Shown here: positions 59,571 through 64,000 of the stretch, one piece after another
How the letters are laid out: the number at the start of each line of letters is the position of its first letter
Position numbering within the stretch: position 1 is the stretch's first letter
Assembly: GCF_031846275.1 (NCBI RefSeq)
Contig: NZ_JAVRIB010000001.1
Location: 62,001 to 126,000 of the forward strand
Source: Spectribacter hydrogenoxidans
GTDB lineage: Bacteria; Pseudomonadota; Gammaproteobacteria; Nevskiales; Salinisphaeraceae
Length of the DNA: 64,000 bases
Direction of reading: 5' to 3'
Program-made: the position numbers and the translations under genes
The notes under the pieces: generated by a model
Seen by the model: the letters and a program-made list of their open reading frames with translations, nothing else
Told to the model about the DNA's origin: nothing
The model's database searches: none

Positions 59571-61292
59571 CTAATTACTGAACCACGCCACCTGATAGGG
59601 CGCCAGCGCCACCTCGCGGATGGTGGCCGGCATCGACCGGCCCGCCACCAGATCCCACCAGCGATTGGCCTCGGGCAGAACCGAGGTGCTCACGCGCACC
59701 TCGCGGTCGGTGAGGTTGTGCACCGCCAGCAGCGTCTGGCGACCATCCAGACTCTGGCGTTCCACCACGAAAAGATGATCCCCCAGATCCACGATGCGCT
59801 GCCCAGCATCCGGATGAAATGCCGGCTGCGCCGCCCGCGTGTCCAGCAGATGGCGCATGCCGCGGAAGATGCGCGCCGGCTCGCCGTCACCGTCCAGCTT
59901 CGCGGCCAGTTCGGCATGGTCCCAGCGGCGGCGGTTGATTGAGCGATAGCGGCCGCTGGCTTCCACCCCGCGCCGGTCGTTGGGCGTGCCGACCAGGCTG
60001 TGAAAATACACCCCCGGTACGCCGCGCAGTGACAGCGCGACGGCCTGCGAACACAGGAAACGTGCGGCCGCATGGCCGTCGTCCCCGGCCAGCGCGCTGA
60101 CATAGGCGATATTCAGTTCGTAGGGATGGTGGACGCCGTCGTTGCCGGCCCGGGTGGACACGAAACCGCCACGCTCGCGCACCGTCGCCACCAGCGCGTC
60201 CCGCTGTTCGTCATCCAGGATGTTTTCCACCGCGCGCACGCCGATGCCGTCGTGCGAGGCGGTGAAGTTGAAGAAGTGGCAGCCCGGCGGCAGCGCCGGC
60301 AGCGACGCCGCCCACTCGCGCAGGGCCGCCCCGTCGCCGGTCAGCAGCGTGTGCAGGAGCAGCGGCGGCAGGGCGAACTGATAGGCCAGATGCGCCTCAT
60401 CACCGTCGGTGAGATAGCTGATGTTCTCCCGGTGCGGCACGTTGGTTTCGGTAACCAGCAGCACCTGCGGGGCATAGCCGGCCAGCAGGGCCCGCAGGAA
60501 CTTGATCACCCGGTGGGTTTCCGGCAGATGGATGCAGGGCGTGCCGATCCGCTTCCAGAGAAAGGCCACGGCATCCAGCCGCAGCAGCCGGGCGCCCGCC
60601 GCCACATAGCCGAAGATGATGTCCACGAACTCGGCCAGCACCGCGGGATTGGCGAAATCCAGATCGATCTGGTCCTCGCTGAAGGTGGCCCACAGGTGGC
60701 GGGTGCCGCGGGCGGTGGGCACCTCGGCCAGCAGGGGGGTGCTGCGCGGGCGAACCACCGCGCGCAGATCGGTGGCCGGGTCCACCTCGATGAAGTAGTC
60801 CCGCCCCGGGTCGGCGTCGGCCAGGTAGTTGGCGAACCACTGGCTGCCGCGGGAGATGTGATTGAGCACCAGATCGAACATCAGCTCGCGTTCGGCGGCC
60901 AGCGCGCGCACGTCCGACCAGTCGCCCAGATTGCGGTCGACGGCGCGGTAATCGATCACCGCGAAGCCGTCGTCCGACGAATAGGGATAGAACGGCAGAA
61001 CATGCACCGCCGGCAGCACGTCGGGCACCCGCTCGCGCAGGAAGCGGCGGAGGGTGGCCAGCGGCGCCTCGCCCGGGGCCTGCACCATGTCGCCGTAGGT
61101 GATCAGCACCGCCAGGCCCTGGTCGACCAGCCGACCGGGGCCCGCGTCGCCCGCCGGCAGGCCGTGCTTCTGGGCACTGGCGCTGGCCCGGTCCATAATC
61201 AGGGCCGCGCCGCGCCCGCCGTAAAGCGGCGTCAGCCAGTCGAGCAGCGTGGCCGTGTCGGGTCGCGAAGCTATTTCGGTCGTTGGAGGCAC
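59571..61292 (-). CDS. GH13 sugar phosphorylase (sucrose/glucosylglycerate phosphorylase type)
   Basis: A 573-residue GH13 subfamily 18-type enzyme. Catalytic residues: nucleophile Asp240 in LLRLDAVAFLWK, acid/base Glu282 in LLVTETNVPHRENISYL, and Asp348 in FTASHDGIGVR. HVLPFYPYSSDDGFAVIDYR and LVLNHISRGSQWF are characteristic of the sucrose-phosphorylase-like branch. It would cleave a glucoside with phosphate to give glucose 1-phosphate. Known members act on sucrose or glucosylglycerate; the choice is open. It faces DUF945 across a 46-bp divergent gap. Confidence 0.9.
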   Translation of the reverse strand: MPPTTEIASRPDTATLLDWLTPLYGGRGAALIMDRASASAQKHGLPAGDAGPGRLVDQGLAVLITYGDMVQAPGEAPLATLRRFLRERVPDVLPAVHVLPFYPYSSDDGFAVIDYRAVDRNLGDWSDVRALAAERELMFDLVLNHISRGSQWFANYLADADPGRDYFIEVDPATDLRAVVRPRSTPLLAEVPTARGTRHLWATFSEDQIDLDFANPAVLAEFVDIIFGYVAAGARLLRLDAVAFLWKRIGTPCIHLPETHRVIKFLRALLAGYAPQVLLVTETNVPHRENISYLTDGDEAHLAYQFALPPLLLHTLLTGDGAALREWAASLPALPPGCHFFNFTASHDGIGVRAVENILDDEQRDALVATVRERGGFVSTRAGNDGVHHPYELNIAYVSALAGDDGHAAARFLCSQAVALSLRGVPGVYFHSLVGTPNDRRGVEASGRYRSINRRRWDHAELAAKLDGDGEPARIFRGMRHLLDTRAAQPAFHPDAGQRIVDLGDHLFVVERQSLDGRQTLLAVHNLTDREVRVSTSVLPEANRWWDLVAGRSMPATIREVALAPYQVAWFSN

Positions 61293-61338
61293 GCTTGGAT
61301 TATCGCCGTCTCGAGTCCGTCCTGCATCTCATGAAGGC

Positions 61339-62673
61339 ATGATCCGGGCCATTCGCAACGGCCTGCTGGTCGGCCTCATCGGGCTGGTGCTTGTCGCATT
61401 GGCCGCCCCGATCGTCGTGGGTTTCTATCTCGAACGCGAGCACCAGCGCCTGATCGGCAACATCAGCCTGCCCGGCATGTGGCGGCTGGCGCCGGCCGGC
61501 TTCGATCGCGGGCTGTTCCGGTCGGACCTGCGCCTGCGGCTGGTGGCCGCGGACTGCGTGGCGCCCGGGTGTGACGGGCCGGTACTGGATCTGACCATTC
61601 ATCACGGCCCGGTTCCGTTCACCGCCCCGGCGGCCAGCGGCGCGCGCCTGCAACCCGCCGCCGGCGTCATCACGGGACAGTTACCGGTGACGGTCCTGCT
61701 CGACGCCCGCCGCCTGCAACCCACGCCGCCGCCGCTGACGCTGTACGCGCGAGCCGGCCTCGACGGCGACACCGACCTGCGCGCCGCGCTGCCGGCGCTG
61801 AGCCTGCGCGTGCCCGACGGGGATGGCGCGGCCCGGCTGGAAACCGATGCGTTCGAGGCCACCGGCGCAATCACCGGCCCCGACCGGGCCCTGACCCTGC
61901 GCGCCACGCTGCCGCGATTCTCGCTGGTGGCCGAACGCGGTGGGCAGATCGGCTTTCGCGATCTGGTTGCCGAGATCAGCGCCGGGCGCGATCCCGATGG
62001 CAGACCGGCGGGCTACCGGCTGCAGCTCGAGGATCTGCAACTGGCCACCCCCGGCGGCGACGGCGCCGCCCTGGAGGGGCTGCGCCTGGCCGCCCATGCC
62101 CAGGCCGGCGGCGAGAACTTCGATCTGCGCATTTCGCGCATCGCGGCCCGGGGCGAGGACTACGGCCCGGTGCTGGCCGAGGGCCGACTGACCACCACGG
62201 ACGGCCCGACCCGCCTGCCGGAACTGGCGGCCCGGGTGACGCTGGCACCGGCGCCGTGGGCGCGGCTGGTCCGGGCCGGCCCGACGCTGACGCTGGATCG
62301 CCTGCTGCTGGGCGCCCCCGACGGCGACATCCGCCTGGAAGGCGAAATCGGCGCCCGGCCGGATGCCGAGCCCGCGCAGGCCCTGCAGGGCGACATGCGC
62401 CTGCAGCTGCCGGTCGCCACCATGCGCAACATTACCGCCGCGGTGATGCGCCACCGGCATCCGGATCAGCCGCCGCCGACCCCCGAGCGGGTGGAAGGCG
62501 CCATCAATGAATGGCTCGCCCGCGGCTTCATTGCCTACACCGAGCCGGACCACGCCTACGTGATCCACGCCGCCCTGGACGGCGACGACATCCGCGTGAA
62601 TCAACGCACCCTGGAGAACTGGCAGGTGCTCATCGACGAACTGGACATGCCGGAACCCGCGCCGGCACGTTAG
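61339..62673 (+). CDS. DUF945 (YdgA-like) family protein
   Basis: A 444-residue protein with one N-terminal membrane helix (RNGLLVGLIGLVLVALAAPI) and a large periplasmic part. The YdgA-like pattern is present: YLEREHQRLIGNISLPGMWR, FDRGLFRSDLRLRLVAADC, LDLTIHHGPVPF, and near the C terminus INEWLARGFIAYTEPDHAYV. Function unknown. The start at 61339 is chosen for the helix and a GAAGG site, though that site is close. It ends 51 bp before mnmG. Confidence 0.85.
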   Translation: MIRAIRNGLLVGLIGLVLVALAAPIVVGFYLEREHQRLIGNISLPGMWRLAPAGFDRGLFRSDLRLRLVAADCVAPGCDGPVLDLTIHHGPVPFTAPAASGARLQPAAGVITGQLPVTVLLDARRLQPTPPPLTLYARAGLDGDTDLRAALPALSLRVPDGDGAARLETDAFEATGAITGPDRALTLRATLPRFSLVAERGGQIGFRDLVAEISAGRDPDGRPAGYRLQLEDLQLATPGGDGAALEGLRLAAHAQAGGENFDLRISRIAARGEDYGPVLAEGRLTTTDGPTRLPELAARVTLAPAPWARLVRAGPTLTLDRLLLGAPDGDIRLEGEIGARPDAEPAQALQGDMRLQLPVATMRNITAAVMRHRHPDQPPPTPERVEGAINEWLARGFIAYTEPDHAYVIHAALDGDDIRVNQRTLENWQVLIDELDMPEPAPAR

Positions 62674-62724
62674 AATTCCGGATTACGCATCACCGCCGGC
62701 TGCACGGCCGGGACGGCATTCCGC

Positions 62725-64000
62725 ATGAGCAATACCAACGAATTCGACGTCATTATCGTCGGCGGGGGACACGCCGGCACCGAAGCCGCGCTGGCCGCGG
62801 CGCGCCAGAGCGTGCGCACCCTGCTGCTGACCGACAACATCGAAACCGTGGGGCAGATGTCCTGCAATCCGGCCATCGGCGGCATCGGCAAGGGGCATCT
62901 GGTCAAGGAAATCGACGCGCTGGGCGGCATCATGGCCCGGGCCGCGGACCGGGCCGGGATCCAGTTCCGCACCCTTAACGCCCGCAAGGGCCCGGCGGTG
63001 CGCGCCACCCGCGCCCAGGCCGACCGCATGCTCTACAAGTACGCGGTGCGCGAGGCGGTCGAGCATCAGCCGAATCTGGCCCTGTTCCAGCAGTCGGTGG
63101 ACGACCTGATCGTGACCGACGGCCGGGTGGCCGGCGTGGTCACCCGCATGGGGCTGCGCTTCGCCGCGCGGGCGGTGGTGCTCACGGTGGGCACCTTCCT
63201 GGGCGGGCGCATCCATGTGGGCACCAGCCAGTTCGGCGGCGGGCGCGCCGGCGACGCGCCCTCGAATGCCCTGGCCGAGCGGTTGCGCGATCTGCCCTTC
63301 GACGTGGGTCGGCTCAAGACCGGGACGCCCCCGCGCATCGACGGCCGCAGCGTGGATTTCAGCCGCCTGGCCGAACAGCCCGGCGACGAGCCCGCCCCGG
63401 TGTTCTCGTATCTGGGCTCGCGGTCGGAGCATCCCCGGCAGGTGCCCTGCCACATTGCTCACACCAACCCGGCCACCCACGATCTGATCCGCGAGCGGCT
63501 GCACGAGTCGGCCATCTATTCGGGCGAGATCGATAGCGTGGGCCCGCGTTATTGCCCCTCGATCGAGGACAAGATCGTGCGCTTCGCCGACAAGGCCAGC
63601 CACCAGATCTTCGTCGAGCCGGAGGGCCTGAACACCACCGAGCTCTACCCCAACGGCATTTCCACCAGCCTCGGCTTCGACACCCAGCTGGCGCTGGTGC
63701 GCTCGATCGACGGTTTCGAAAACGCCCATATCACCCGGCCCGGCTACGCCATCGAGTACGACTACTTCGACCCCCGCGGCCTGCAGGCCAGCCTGGAGAC
63801 CCGACATCTGCCCGGGCTCTACTTCGCCGGCCAGATCAACGGCACCACCGGCTACGAGGAGGCCGCCGCCCAGGGCCTGCTGGCGGGAGTCAATGCCGCG
63901 CTGGCGGTGCGCGGCCGCGAGCCCTGGTGGCCGCGCCGGGATCAGGCCTATCTGGGCGTGCTGGTGGATGACCTGATCACCCGCGGCACGCTCGAGCCCT
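62725..64000 (+). CDS. mnmG: tRNA uridine-5-carboxymethylaminomethyl modification enzyme MnmG (3' end cut)
   Basis: MnmG (GidA) with MnmE modifies U34 of tRNAs using FAD and NADH. The first 425 residues are visible, with no stop before the window end. Motifs: FAD fold DVIIVGGGHAGTEAALAAAR (about 8-27), SCNPAIGGIGKGHLVKEIDA, AGIQFRTLNARKGPAVRATR, LKTGTPPRIDGRSVDFS, ELYPNGISTSL and GLYFAGQINGTTGYEEAAAQ. All match MnmG closely. Bacterial MnmG is about 630 residues, so roughly one-third lies beyond the window. Confidence 0.98.
   Translation, partial: MSNTNEFDVIIVGGGHAGTEAALAAARQSVRTLLLTDNIETVGQMSCNPAIGGIGKGHLVKEIDALGGIMARAADRAGIQFRTLNARKGPAVRATRAQADRMLYKYAVREAVEHQPNLALFQQSVDDLIVTDGRVAGVVTRMGLRFAARAVVLTVGTFLGGRIHVGTSQFGGGRAGDAPSNALAERLRDLPFDVGRLKTGTPPRIDGRSVDFSRLAEQPGDEPAPVFSYLGSRSEHPRQVPCHIAHTNPATHDLIRERLHESAIYSGEIDSVGPRYCPSIEDKIVRFADKASHQIFVEPEGLNTTELYPNGISTSLGFDTQLALVRSIDGFENAHITRPGYAIEYDYFDPRGLQASLETRHLPGLYFAGQINGTTGYEEAAAQGLLAGVNAALAVRGREPWWPRRDQAYLGVLVDDLITRGTLEP

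Noticed and set aside
60072..61334. Open frame of 420 codons opposite the GH13 gene
   Set aside because: Antisense to an intact enzyme with all catalytic residues; no start signal or domain.
1..64000. tRNA, rRNA, CRISPR arrays, insertion sequences, replication origin
   Set aside because: None was recognised when reading the intergenic gaps, which are nearly all under 300 bp; a tRNA or covariance-model scan could still find something missed by eye.

Overview
The window is a 64 kb, GC-rich (about two-thirds G+C by eye), gene-dense chromosomal segment from a motile gammaproteobacterium. Evidence for this: a Pseudomonas-style flagellar set (FlgA, FlgM/FlgN, CheV) with sigma-54 and sigma-28 promoters, SlyX, YajQ, DsbA-type protein, DUF3301, YceH and MnmG. 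The mix of Baeyer-Villiger monooxygenases, PHB depolymerase and OhrR suggests an environmental aerobe, perhaps near Nevskiales/Solimonadaceae or Salinisphaerales. That placement is inference only.

1-16.3 kb is a flagellar regulon. On the minus strand flgBCDEFGHIJKL is followed by fliC, flaG, fliD and fliS (cut by the window edge). cheV (minus) and flgA, flgM-flgN (plus) lie upstream. Near-consensus sigma-54 promoters precede flgB and flgA. Sigma-28 promoters precede flgM and fliC, and a weaker one precedes cheV. This gives the expected hierarchy: rod, hook and P-ring chaperone under sigma-54; flagellin and anti-sigma factor under FliA.

16.3-30.6 kb is accessory metabolism and envelope: a DUF4345 protein, a DrrAB-type ABC exporter, OmpW, a cupin, two Baeyer-Villiger monooxygenases (one lacking the signature His), an acyl-CoA synthetase, AraC and LuxR-type regulators, DUF2452, small membrane proteins, a four-EF-hand protein with a LEA-like middle, and a DksA-type zinc-finger protein.

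30.6-46.7 kb holds a lipoprotein penicillin-acylase-family enzyme, unidentified exported proteins, an alpha/beta hydrolase, a DNA repair pair (a frameshifted radical SAM gene followed by a DUF4130-UdgX fusion), an OhrR-like regulator, a two-domain dCTP deaminase, an intracellular PHB depolymerase, an SDR and an MDR dehydrogenase.

46.7-64 kb is mostly housekeeping: rhomboid protease, flavin reductase, YajQ, DsbA, PBP7, LLM oxidoreductase, YceH, hydrolase, DUF1499, a DASH cryptochrome operon with a 50-aa DUF2256 protein, SlyX, a Sel1/SH3 protein, a GH13 sugar phosphorylase, DUF945 and mnmG (cut by the window edge). Inserted exactly between yajQ and the flavin reductase start codon is what looks like a solitary integron gene cassette of 367 bp, with its own attC and a small two-helix membrane protein, and no integrase nearby. 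This is the most unusual feature of the window.

No rRNA, tRNA, CRISPR array or insertion sequence was seen. No gene-free stretch exceeds about 300 bp.
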